DNA of 64,000 bases from Microstegium vimineum. Taxonomy: Eukaryota > Streptophyta > Magnoliopsida > Poales > Poaceae. Where the stretch lies: assembly GCA_022036555.1 (NCBI GenBank), contig CM039129.1, positions 25,160,553-25,224,552 of the forward strand, read 5' to 3'. The notes beneath the pieces are model-generated. The model ran no database searches, was not told the DNA's origin, and saw only the letters and a program-made list of their open reading frames with translations. Every line of letters starts with the position of its first letter. Position 1 is the first letter of the stretch. Shown here piece by piece: positions 1 through 9,760 of the stretch. The position numbers were made by a program, and so were the translations under genes.

Positions 1-208
1 CTGAGGAGAAGAAGGTTCCTTTTGGGGGGTATCCCCGGGAAGAGATCTAGTGGAGACGGGGTGGGCCTGTAGCTCAGAGGATTAGAGCACGTGGCTACGA
101 ACCACGGTGTCGGGGGTTCGAATCCCTCCTCGCCCACAGCCTTCCAAAGGGGGAAGGACCTTTACTTTCTCCCTGAGGGTAGGAAAATCATGATCGGAAT
201 AGCGGAAG
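1..208. other. Plastid-DNA insertion (NUPT) around trnR-ACG
   Basis: The tRNA at 63-136 and its flanks resemble the plastid inverted-repeat segment between the 5S rRNA gene and trnN as I remember it, including the purine-rich leader before the tRNA and the AAAATCATGATCGG stretch near 188. The plastid-like sequence fades around 205-215, where an open gypsy gag frame begins. I infer a nuclear insertion of plastid DNA abutting a retrotransposon. The left end lies outside the window. The right border could be anywhere from about 205 to 270. Confidence 0.7.
63..136 (+). tRNA. trnR-ACG: Plastid-type tRNA-Arg (anticodon ACG)
   Basis: This 74-nt sequence folds as a tRNA. It has a GCTC/GAGC D stem, an anticodon arm CGTGG-CTACGAA-CCACG with ACG at 97-99, a T arm with GTTCGAATC, and a GCCCA end without encoded CCA. 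It matches the plastid trnR-ACG as I recall it, apart from a C instead of T at position 5 of the acceptor stem. Its flanks are plastid-like, so it is probably a passenger in a plastid-to-nucleus insertion rather than a working nuclear tRNA gene. I see no nuclear Pol III terminator run immediately downstream. Confidence 0.88.
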
Positions 209-214
209 AGTTAA

Positions 215-2705
215 GTGGTAGAACCCGTTGTCTACGAATCCATTATCACAAAGCCGCTCCCAAATTCTTGGCTGATGCAACAAGGAATGCCGATTGTCAA
301 TCAGCCTGTATCGGCAATGGCTGCTCAACCTATGGTACCCGCAAATCAGGGCTATCATCCAAGGGTACAAGGGCTACAAGAGTCAGCTGGTTATCAGCCA
401 TCGGTAAGTCATATGCCGATGACACCTAATGTAAGTCGGATCGGTCAATTACCGATTCAGCAGCAAGTTGTGCAGCCTGGGCACCAAGTAGCAAGAGCTC
501 CGCAGTGTCATCCGGCGAGTTTTCAGAATGAAATATCGGTATATCAGACGATAAGTACTACTTCGCCGCAAGTGAGCGTACACGATGAAACGTCTGCACA
601 ACAACCGATGAATATAATGCCACAACACAAGGCAGTGAGTGCGCAAAATTGCACATCAGCAACTCAGCCGATGCATAATGTTCAGATGACTGGTACTGCA
701 CATGAGCCAATTACTTCAAGCACTTCAACATTGGGACCCGAAGGAGTGCATCAACCTACTCAACCAGTGGGTGTCCAAAGTTGCCCATCGGCTAATCAGC
801 CGATGCTTAATATTCAGCAAACTGATGCAGTAAATGTGCCAATTGCCCCGACCTATTTACCACAAGGATATGAAGACGTGCATCGATCTGCTCAACCGGT
901 TAATGTTCAGCCAGTGTATGTGCAGGATCAAGATGCATACTTAGCCGATAAGATTGCCGTAGTGGCGAAAGAACAATTCAGTATCAAGCCTAAAGTTGAT
1001 GCATATTCTTATCGGGCTCGATACCCTCTAGCTTATGATTTAATCCCTTTCCCAAATCAGTACAAAGTGCCAGATTTCGCCAAGTTTTCTGGTCGAGATG
1101 ATATGACCACAGTGGAGCACATTAACCGATTCATTATCCAATGTGGGGAAGCAGCCAACAGGGATGAACTGAGGGTAAGATTGTTGTCGTTATCATTATC
1201 CGGATTGGCGTTTACATGGTTTGTTTCACTGTCTCCAAATTCTGTGATCACTTGGGCCGATCTGGAGGGGCAATTTCATAAATACTTCTTCACTGGCGCA
1301 AATGAAAAGAAGCTTACCGATTTGGTTAATCTGAAGCAGCGCAGTGATGAATCGGTAGAAAGCTTCATCCAAAGGCTTCGGGATGTGAAGAACAAGTGTT
1401 ATAGCTTGGTACTTGATGATCGGCAATTGGCAGATTTGGCTCTCCAGGGATTACTGCCGCACCTCAGGGACAAATATGCATCTCAAGAGTTTGAAAGCTT
1501 GAGCCATCTTGTGCAAAGGGTTGCCGATCAAGACACCGAAGTGTTTGAGCCCGGAGAAAATTGGGATGAAGAGGTGTCTTCAACTAAGACAGATTTGGAT
1601 GAAGAAGCAAGTATCGGTTTAGTTGAATTGGTGGAGAACGAGAAGCCGATATCTTGTCTGTTCGATCAGACAGAAGCTAAGAGATGCACTTTCGACATCA
1701 CCAAGGCCGATAGGATGTTTGACCTATTGCTCCAAGAAGGAAGATTAAGCTGGCACCTAACCAGGTAATTCCATCGGCCAAAGAGCTCAAGATAATCAGG
1801 TATTGCAAGTGGCACAATGCGACTTCGCACAATACCAATGACTGCAAAGTCTTTAGGCAGCAGTTGCAGTCAGGAATTGAATCTGGGTGGATTAAGTTTG
1901 AAAATTCCAAAGCCCAGAAGCCGATGAAGATCAATCAACACCCGTTTCTCAATAATATGGTGGAAACTAGTGGAAAAATTAAAGTGCTGACAATGGAAGC
2001 TGCTAGGAAGAATGCATCAGTGAGTCTTGACCATCAAATAGCTGGATGTGATGTGAAAAAGTTTGCCGATGACAGAAAGGGCAGGAGGGTTGCCGATGAA
2101 AGAAATAGCAAGAAACCTCATCGGCACGCACCATATGGCGTTGTAATCATGCATAGGCGACCAAGGAAGAGTATCCGCAGTCACGAGAGGAGCAATATCG
2201 GTTGCAAGGGAATGAAAGGCGCCAAGAGTGCCATCGGCATCAAGACCATTGGAGGTGCCCCTTCTTTATTCACTGTTGGGAAGAAGGCATCAAACTACCC
2301 ACTGCTAATAATTGCCCTGAATGCAATGGGTACTACCTTGTCGATCGATCAGAGAAAAAGCCTCGTTTTAACGATCGGACATCAGGTTGTCGCACGCCGG
2401 TCAAAGAATCAGCGCATGATCGGCTGGGGGGCAAGCTCAGTGCACATGACAGGCTTGGCAGGCGTATTTGTCAGGAAGAGCTTGAGGAGACGGCAGGTGC
2501 CAAGGTACCTGAAGAGAAAATTTTCTCCAAGGATGCAGATACAGGCAGTGAGAAGCAGTATCAGCCTGTCTGGAAAACTAAGCTCCCTCGATGGTGCCCT
2601 AAGGGTCTGACGAAGACTCAGAAGAGGAGGATTCAGCGCGAACACCAAGAAGATTTGTATCACGATGATAATCCTTCAAGAGGGAAATCTTCAAGCAGGC
2701 GATGA
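215..2705 (+). pseudogene. gag: Gypsy A gag (broken)
   Basis: A frame open from 215 to 1768 encodes a Gln/Pro/Met-rich N-terminal region, then a retrotransposon gag domain (about 1075-1530) with the HINRFIIQCGEA and FTWF landmarks shared with the B and C copies. It ends in a stop at 1766-1768. The continuation shifts frame at 1864-2610 and again at 2202-2705. The last frame carries a zinc-knuckle-like segment, HWRCPFFIHCWEEG followed by CPEC, typical of the C-terminal part of this gag. There are at least two frame breaks and no start codon. In a whole element gag would form the particle and bind RNA. Copies B and C give the intended reading. Confidence 0.85.
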
Positions 2706-2759
2706 AGATCAAAGCGCAAAGGTGGGAATCCATCGGTAAATATCAATATGTTGCCGATG

Positions 2760-2930
2760 GCATAACTAGAGTCGATGGCCTTAGGCGTTTTGATCTGGGA
2801 GCGGTACTTGGTGAGCCCTGGTGTCTCAACCGTTACACTTGGGGGGCATTGGTAAACTTAGTGTGAAGAGTTTGTGCACTGGCAGCAGTTGCCAATGAGT
2901 TTATCGGCAAACAACTCGGAAGAAGGGATA
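2760..2930 (-). pseudogene. Gypsy A: scrap of antisense gene exon 4
   Basis: The stretch with GATGGCCTTAGGCGTTTTG is clearly related to 58361-58510 in element C, which is exon 4 of the antisense gene. It includes the same CTTGGGGGGCAT segment and the end near CCAATGA...GTTTGC. No open frame survives. It shows that A once had the antisense gene and that a deletion fused gag directly to it. The purine-rich ACTGGGGGGCATG at 2975-2987 right after this remnant is the polypurine tract bordering the LTR. Confidence 0.65.
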
Positions 2931-2987
2931 GCAGCAGAAAGAATTTCGGAGCATAAGACATCTTATACTCTGAAACTGGGGGGCATG

Positions 2988-4143
2988 TGTTGACACCGTT
3001 TTTTGGCGCGTGTCAATATAATCTAAGGATGGTGCCGATCGGCAAGAGGCTGGTTGTTGTTCCTTATCGACATCGGCATATTATCGGTCAGATTGTCGAT
3101 AGGGGCGAGAATGTTGCTGATGAAGACAAACTTGTTGCCGATGGAGGCGGAAAGGCTTGATGAAGGCAAAGGTCAGCTTGCCTATGAGAAGCCAGTGCCG
3201 ATGGAAGCTGGAGGTTTCAGATGTTGCCGATGCCGATTGCCGATAAGGTTGATTGGTGAAGTCAAGTCGCTTGGGCAGTAAAGTTGCTGTTGCCGATTAC
3301 TGATGAGGAGGTGTGCCGATTGCCGATGAGGAGATGTTGCCGATTGCCGAACGGGGAGTATTGCCGATGCCGATGCCGATGAGTACAGGTTGACTTAGCG
3401 CTTGATGTTAGCAGAAGATTACCGGTGGCCAAAGAAGGAAGTCGCGGATTGGAGGGATATGCCGATGGAAAGTTTCCATCGAAGGAGAGACATAAGGAGA
3501 CTGGTGATTTTATACCAGTGTTATTATAGTAGTTTGAGTCCGACTCTTGCATGAGTCATTTTATTCCCTTAATAATAGTAGAATCTGTTTAGGAAAAGAT
3601 TGTTTCTGTTTGGGTCCGACTCCTGCGCGAGTCAATTATTTCCTTAAAGTTAGGAATGTTTGTTTAGGAAAGGTACGAGTCATATCTATCTACAACTCCC
3701 TCTGCCGGAGTATAAATAGGTACCCAGGGTGTACGTGAAAGATATATCCAAGCATATCAAAAAAAAATCAATTACTTTTATCTTATTTACCTTTCCAGCA
3801 ATTTACCTTTATCGCATTAGGTATTAGTCTATCTACGAGTTCTTCAAGCTTTCAACGGGCTGCATCATCCTGATCTCCGTCAAATCCTTGCTAGTTCCGC
3901 GTGGGAGTACCTCTGAGCTTTGGCAATCTGAGCGCATCGCTGTTTGCCTCGTTCAGCTCTGCTCTAGTTATCCTTGATCAATCTGAGCCTTGACGTCCGG
4001 GCGCATCGCTGTCGTCTCGTTTGGTTTGTTCTAGTTATCATCCTTGTCGATTGGTTGGTCAAATCGACTAGCACGCCTCCGGAATATCGAGCTTTGGGTA
4101 ATAGCCCGAGGTGTTCACAGATCTGACGCTTTTTGTGTAAACA
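2988..4143 (+). repeat. 3' LTR of gypsy A (1156 bp)
   Basis: The LTR starts TGTTGACACCG directly after a purine tract and ends GTGTAAACA, a mutated form of the GTGTCAACA end of the B and C LTRs. It is about 330 bp longer than the LTRs of B, C and D and holds an expanded array of GCCGAT-containing repeats at about 3030-3380. A TATAAATA box lies at about 3711-3718 (GAGTATAAATAGG). The downstream half, GGGCTGCATC...GCCTTGACGTCCGGGCGCATC, is shared by all the family's LTRs. Confidence 0.88.
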
Positions 4144-5142
4144 CTTCCCTGACAGATTAGATATAAATCTTCTAATAAAATTAATCTTGCCGATCAAAGA
4201 TTGCAGCTCAGTCTTGTTCGTGGGAGCAATCACATTGTTAATTGCATCAATAGATTTTCCGCCGATCTCTATACCCCTTTGATGCACCATGAACCCTAAG
4301 AATTGACCTGCCGATACGCCAAACACGCACTTGTTTGGGTTCCTTTATAGCCCATGCTCCCTTGTGCACTCCAGAATCTTCCGCAGATCGACAAGATGTT
4401 CTTCAAAATCTCCAGACTTAACCACCACGTTGTCGATATAGATCTCCACCAGCATATCGATGTACTTATGAAAAATAAAATACAAACCGGTGTTCTTCAA
4501 CCGAAAAGTCATTACGATCCACTCAAACAAACCGACGTGACCTGGACACCTAAAAGAAGTTTTGGATATATCTTCTTCAGCCATGAATATTTGATTATAT
4601 CCAGCATTACCATACATAAAACTGACAATCTTATGTCCAGCAGAAGCGTTAACTAGTAGATCGGCAACAGGCATTGGATAGCCATCCATTGGCGTAGCTT
4701 TATTGACATTCCTGAAATCAATACAAACACGAAGTTTTACATTATTCTTATACACAGGAACCACATTAGAAATCCATTCGGCTTATCGACATTGCCGAAT
4801 AAATCCAGCTTCGATTAACTTTGTAATCTCAACTTTAATATCGTGTAATACAGTGGGGTTACACCGGCGCGCTGGTTGCCGATGTGGTTGAAAATCCGAC
4901 TTAATAGGCAACCTATGTTCAACTATCGATTGGTCCAGACCAGGCATCTCTGTATAATCCCAAGCAAAACAGTCTTTATATTCTTTTAACAAATCAGTCA
5001 ATTGTTGTTTACATTGGGAATCCAACCTAGCACTAATAAAAGTTGGCCTAGGCTTGCTACCGTCACCGATGTCTACATCTAGTAACTCATCGGCCGATGT
5101 GAACCCCTGCCCAAGCTTTCCATCATCAGCGAACTGATCCAT
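4144..5142 (-). pseudogene. pol: Gypsy D RT (start of pol, broken)
   Basis: The frame begins MDQFADDGKLGQGF at 5142 and runs to a stop at about 4783. It resumes at 4764 as the RT fingers and palm with CIDFRNVNKATP and GNAGYNQIF, ends at 4345, and picks up at 4326 with GQFLGFMVHQRGIEI and the connection region up to SNLSGK. The RT catalytic box reads YIDN at 4429-4440 where an active enzyme has YIDD. A short deletion removes the GATYQRAMN segment. The gene is then cut at 4143/4144 by the LTR of element A. The ATG at 5142 overlaps the stop of the preceding gag-protease frame (TAATG). Confidence 0.88.
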
Positions 5143-6574
5143 TAAAACACCTCTTCAGAACCGACTGCTTGGATCGACATAATTTGGAAACCAAGAAGTC
5201 TTGTGAAATTCGGCAACTCGTACCGATTTGGAAGAGGAATCAAATCATATGCCTGAAGGTACGGTGTTCGATGAGAATATGTATCGTCCTCAAACTTACT
5301 ACCGAACTGTCCTTTCGTCACTTCGGCGATCTCATCGGCCCAATATACATTTTGACCCTGCCGACGCGTCGGCTGTATATTTATTGGCTGAACTGGTAGA
5401 TACATCCCTTCTTGCCTCTGTGGTAAGTAAACCGATCCGATCGGTGTAAGCGCAGCACCATGTTGTTGAACATTATACATCAGCTAATCTGTCGATGTAT
5501 ATCCTTGGACAGCAGCTGGAGTATTCTGAGATACCATCGACATCCCATTTTCAACATCCACTGGATGATGGTATTGCTGTGCTCCTACCACTTGATATCT
5601 AGGCTGCACCAACTACGGTTGCATTGATGTCTTACCAGTCCACCCAGGATCACAAGTCATCGGCACATGATTTATCGATAATTGATATCCATTCGGAGTA
5701 TGTTGCCCTTGCATTCTAGGAGAATCAATAGATTGACCTCCTTGTTGTATTGATACCCCCGTCTGAGGATTTATCATCAAAGGATAGCCTGCATCTGCCC
5801 TATTTTGTTGCATCGGCAGAGCGCTTGCCGATGGTCGCCCGCAAGGCATTTTGGGTACCACCATCTGAAGACTTCTTATCGACGACTGCCCGTTTGGAGA
5901 AGGCGTAGCATAATGTGTCACTGGATTCATCGGCTGCACTGATACTGCTGATTCCACAGGGGCTTTTCCCGCCATATCGTCACCTTGGATCGACTTGGCA
6001 TCGGTCGATGAATTTGGAGGCATATCATATCCCCACCGGCTAGTAGGAATCGGCTGACCCTGGATTGCAGGTCCTGACACCTCCGATGCTACTGGATCTG
6101 TATTCAGCCGAGCAACGTTTATGGGGCTTTATTTTAGAGTAATTTCACCGGCAGACAGCTTCGCAGGCTGGGAGGATCCCGTTGGGATTGCCGATGGAGT
6201 TATAGTATATGCCAATCCAGATTGATGATACGATGTACCAACATGATGAGATGTCTGCCCTTCTTTGAAGGATAGCATAACAGCGTTGTGTACAGCGTTG
6301 GACAACATAGTAGAGTGGTTAATCAATGCTTGATTTAATGCATAATTAACCATCTCTTGAAATTTACTAGGATTGGTGTCGAAAGTGACCTACCGTGGGG
6401 ATGGCGGATCTTGCTTCTTGACTGCTTTGCCACTCCTGTTTAGGCTGAAGACTTCAGATATAGCTTCTTGTATTCCTCCATGGCCTGCTCCATAGCTTGC
6501 TTCTGATCGTCTTTCAGATCTGCTTTGCAGACTTCAATGATGTTCCTTGGATGGACGTCAGTAGAATAACCCAT
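5142..6574 (-). pseudogene. gag: Gypsy D gag with protease tail (broken, deleted)
   Basis: Start ATG at 6574-6572 (MGYSTDVHPRNIIEV), 51 bp inside the LTR and matching the start in B and C (MGGSTDVDP). Open pieces follow at 6353-6129, 6080-5613 and 5480-5142. The last piece jumps from the beginning of the gag core directly to the final residues after the protease (...IQAVGSEEVF, stop). The gag core, zinc knuckle and protease active site were therefore lost in one deletion near 5180. The terminal stop overlaps the ATG of the RT frame. Confidence 0.82.
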
Positions 6575-6597
6575 GATCTTGATCAACAGATGAATTT

Positions 6598-6625
6598 AGG
6601 GTCCCACCGGGTGGGCCAAAAGAGG
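6598..6625 (-). other. Primer-binding region, gypsy D
   Basis: Immediately inside the LTR the minus strand reads CCTCTTTTGGCCCACCCGGTGGG, equivalent to CCTCTTTTGGCACACCGGTGGG in B and the matching stretch in C. A TGG about seven bases inside the LTR fits pairing with a tRNA 3' CCA end. I cannot name the tRNA. Confidence 0.5.
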
Positions 6626-7455
6626 TGTTGACACAAAAAGCGTAGGATCTGCGAACACCTCGGGCTTATACCCGAACTCGATATCCAAGGTGTGCCAGTC
6701 GATTTGACCAGTTAATCAACAAGGACGATAACTAGAACAACGATGAACGAGACGACGGCGATGCGCCCGGACGTCAAAGCTCAGATTGCTCAAAAAGTGG
6801 AACTCACGAGGTAGACGGAGATCTTGTAGATGCAGCCCGTCGAGATCGTAAGAACTTGTAGGTAAGCTATAATTAATGCGAAGAAGTAGATGCTGACAAG
6901 TGAGACAAAAATAATAGATTTGTTGGATTGTATTGGATATCTCTTGATACATCGCCCCTGGGTACATATTTATACTCCGGTACCAGGAGTTGCAAATAGA
7001 CACGACTCATACCTAAACAGAACTCCTATTTTTAAGGAAATAAAAACGACTCGTGCAAGAGTCGGACTCAAACTAAAACAATAATAATAGCATAAAAATC
7101 GCCAGTTTCCTTATCTGTCTTCCCTACGATGAAACTTTCCATCGACAGACTCTTTCCAATCTGCAACCTTCCTCTTATTGCCATCGGCAGCTTTCTGCTG
7201 ACGTCAGCCACATCCTTTGTCCATCAGCAATACCTTCCTATCGGCAGTATTCTTCTACTTTCATCGGCAACATCTTCTCATCGGCAAATGTCTTTCCTTT
7301 TCTCCCTTGACGTTCCTTCTATCACATCCACCATCAGCAGATTCTTCTGCTTCCATCGGTAATGAAACTGATAGCCTCTTGATTCCGATGAGGAACCCCT
7401 TTACCAATCAATACACTTGGTTTAATATTGACCTGTACAAAAAACAGCGTCAACA
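6626..7455 (-). repeat. Full LTR of gypsy D (830 bp)
   Basis: On the minus strand it starts TGTTGACGCTG at 7455 and ends GTGTCAACA at 6626. It is the same length and sequence type as the LTRs of B and C. A minus-strand TATAAATA box lies at about 6967-6974. It is bordered by a purine tract (7456-7475) on one side and a primer site plus gag on the other, so it served as both a 3' and a 5' LTR. Confidence 0.92.
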
Positions 7456-7475
7456 CATGCCCCCAATTTCGGAGT
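7456..7475 (-). other. Polypurine tract, gypsy D
   Basis: The minus strand reads CTCCGAAATTGGGGGCATG directly before the LTR start. The same CCGAAATTGGGGGGCATG precedes the 3' LTR of C (to 60840), with a close match in B (to 28913). This is the plus-strand primer site for reverse transcription. Confidence 0.85.
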
Positions 7476-7678
7476 ATAAAATATCTTATGCGCCGAAATT
7501 TTCTCTTTTCCCTCCAAAACGCGCCATCATCTTGATTACCACGCCTGAAACTGCAAGTTACCAACAACTCCAGTAACTGTCGCACGAACTCTTCAATCAC
7601 CGTGCAAATTTGCTGCTATATCCTTCTTTATCTTTGCTTAGTAAAAAGAAAACTCGAAAATACCCTTTAATCTAAAGC

Positions 7679-7685
7679 TATAAAG
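7679..7685 (+). promoter_or_regulatory. TATA box of the antisense gene, D copy
   Basis: TATAAAG lies 134 bp upstream of the antisense gene's ATG (7819) and about 220 bp inside the LTR edge. The same spot carries TATAAAG in B (28668-28662, minus) and TATAAAAA in C (60605-60598, minus). This suggests the antisense gene has its own promoter in the internal region. Confidence 0.6.
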
Positions 7686-7818
7686 ATCATCGTCCGCCTT
7701 CTCTTTTACCTTGAGTTCACATTTCCACCTTCATCTCAACATCACCCAAAGAGCACTTTTCCAGCGGCGGTTCCTCTTCTTCAACAAGAAGCACGATCTC
7801 TGGAAGAATTCTGCTTCA

Positions 7819-8840
7819 ATGGCCATCAACTTCAATGCTCCCACGGTAATCTCTCCTCTTTCCCTATCGGATATACTGCAGTCTCATCTTTTCGCATTGC
7901 TCCTCAATCCTTCTCCCTTTTTATTTTTGTTCTTTGGATCTAGGAAATGCGCAACAAAATAGTGATCCCTACCGATCAAGAACACCTTTGTTGTTTAGGC
8001 CCAATGGGGAACACCGATCCGACCAATTTGATCAACGCAGAGACCAATCGTATCCCTTTCAGATCTGAGCACTTTGATTTAGGGTTGTGGACTGATACCT
8101 TCCGCTCTAGGCCCAAACCCACTAAAGGGTGGAAGAATTGGTACCTCAAGATAGCAAGATCACAACAACTCTACTGGTCAGAGCGCAACATCGAACAATG
8201 CATTAGGCTATCCATTGCCGATATGGATAAAAATGAGAACATGATGATTGCCGCCTCCTACTTCTGGTCTGATACAATGAACGCATTCCTGTTCAGACAT
8301 GGACCGGCCACCCCTACGCTTGCCGATGTACATATCCTCACTGACCTGGATGTCTGTTCTGCCGATCCCACCACCATGTTCTGCAGGAAGTCTGAGCATC
8401 GGGTAAGTACCCGCAACATCGGTGGTTGGACTGGGTATATCCAAGAGTACCAGAAGAGTGGATCGATAGCCCCAAGGGAGCATGCCACTTTCCTTAACAT
8501 GTGGTTGGAGAAATTAGTCTTCTATGGCAGAACAGTCGGCCCAACCAACATGTATCTCCCCACAGCAGAGCTCTTAACCGATGGAGGATTTCCCCTTGGC
8601 CGATACCTCCTTGGCTCAGTCTACCACCTTCTACATGAAGTGTCAGAAAAATTGCTGCTAGGCGAGCCCATCGGCAACCTCGGAGGTCCCTGGTGGTTCA
8701 TCAATATGTGGCTAAACACCCATATGCAAAAATGTTTGCAGTTTGATCTGTTCAGCCAACAGTTTCCAAGATACATCGCCCCTGGGTACATATTTATACT
8801 CCGGTACCAGGAGTTGCAAATAGACACGACTCATACCTAA
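7819..8840 (+). pseudogene. Antisense PMD-like gene, D copy (exons 1-2, truncated)
   Basis: Exon 1 is 7819-7845 (MAINFNAPT). A 98-bp GT-AG intron (7846-7943) follows, and exon 2 resumes at 7944 in phase 0 with EMRNKIVIPTDQ. Exon 2 stays open with the hallmarks seen in B and C: WYLKIARSQQLYW, FWSDTMNAFLFRHG, TPTLADVHI, GGWTGYIQEY, FLNMWLEK and GGPWWFINMWL. These resemble the plant mobile domain (PMD, aminotransferase-like) as I recall that family. At 8770 the exon is cut and fused to a partial LTR, and the frame reads on into LTR sequence to a stop at 8840. The gene lies on the opposite strand to gag and pol of element D. Confidence 0.82.
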
Positions 8841-9278
8841 ACAGAACTCCTATTTTTAAGGAAATAAAAACGACTCGTGCAAGAGTCGGACTCAAACTAA
8901 AATAATAATACTAGCATAAAAATCGCCAGTTTCCTTATCTGTCTTCCCTACGATGAAACTTTCCATCGGCAGACTCTTTCCAATCTGCAACCTTCCTCTT
9001 ATTGCCATCAGCAGCTTTTTGCTGACGTCAGCCACATCCTTTGTCCATCAGCAATACCTTCCTATCGGAAATATTCTTCTACTTTCATCGGCAACATCTT
9101 CTCATCAGCAAATGTCTTTCCTTTTTTTCCTTGACGTTCCATCTATCACATCCACCATCGGCAGATTCTTCTGCTTCCATCGGTAATGAAACCGATAGCG
9201 CCTTGATGCCGATGAGGAACCCCTTTACCGATTAATACACTTGGTTTAATATTGACCTGTAAAAAAATGGCGTCAACA
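8770..9278 (-). repeat. Partial LTR of gypsy D (first about 509 bp)
   Basis: This is nearly identical to the TG-end portion of the full LTR (6946-7455). It starts at TGTTGACGCC (9278) and stops at the GATACATCGCCC point, where it joins exon 2 of the antisense gene at a CCAAGA/GATAC microhomology. It includes the TATAAATA segment and the shared CGACTCGTGCAAGAGTCGGACTC palindromic stretch. Confidence 0.88.
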
Positions 9279-9760
9279 GTACTACTGCCACAGATGTGTT
9301 TCGTTGCAAATAAATCTTGGTTGTCGTTGTGATATACTACTATAGGAACCGTAATATATTTGACCTCTTTAATTGGGTAAATAGAAAACTAAGGGCCAGG
9401 CCCATCATCAATCCTCCGCGTCCCCCTGCAAAACTTCATCCGATCCGGTCTGGCTTCGTCGACGGCGGTTCCTCTCGCAGCTTGACGTGCGCGACTCCAT
9501 TGATCAATCTAGACACATCAATCAAGGGAATCGATCAGCGGCCGGCGAAGAGAAAGAACATTGCCACTGCTTCGCCAGTGGACGACGTACGCCGGTGATC
9601 GACGTGCGCGGCAACAAAAATTAGGTACGCGTGTGCATGGCCAATCTATGTACATATCGTCTTAATGCATATTCATAATTGGTATGTAATCTTGGATTAT
9701 ATTTGTGTACATAACGTTTTGCAGATTTTTGCTAGGAGGAGATCGAGCACGTACAAGATA

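Larger units (their letters stand above)
209..4143 (+). mobile_element. Gypsy element A (Tat-like), 5'-truncated remnant
   Basis: This is the 3' half of a plus-strand Ty3/gypsy element: gag (about 215-2705), a scrap of the antisense gene (about 2760-2930), a purine tract and a complete 3' LTR (2988-4143). The protease, RT, RNase H and integrase are absent, so gag jumps directly into the 3' region. The 5' LTR and gag start are missing, replaced by plastid-like DNA. The right edge abuts the minus-strand RT of element D at 4144. This suggests A inserted into D, but the matching left copy of the target site is outside the window. Confidence 0.85.
4144..9278 (-). mobile_element. Gypsy element D (Tat-like), rearranged tandem copy
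   Basis: Read on the minus strand the order is: partial LTR (9278-8770), antisense gene exons 2 and 1 (8770-7819, coding on the plus strand), purine tract, full LTR (7455-6626), primer site, gag, then RT up to 4144 where element A interrupts. The full LTR therefore has a 3' internal end on one side and a gag on the other. It is shared by two tandem units, as expected after unequal recombination between copies. The partial LTR is fused in mid-LTR to mid-exon 2 at 8770. Confidence 0.85.

Noticed and set aside
63..136. Functional nuclear tRNA-Arg gene
   Set aside because: Sequence and flanks are plastid-type. Nuclear tRNA-Arg(ACG) genes differ, and no Pol III terminator follows closely.
7129..7576. 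Plus-strand frames of 77-119 codons near 7.1-7.6 kb and 9.0-9.2 kb
   Set aside because: They lie in the antisense of gypsy LTR DNA and repeat because the LTR is duplicated.
7819..8840. Host PMD / aminotransferase-like gene
   Set aside because: The same gene sits at the same place in several gypsy copies, between pol and the 3' LTR on the opposite strand, so it belongs to the element.
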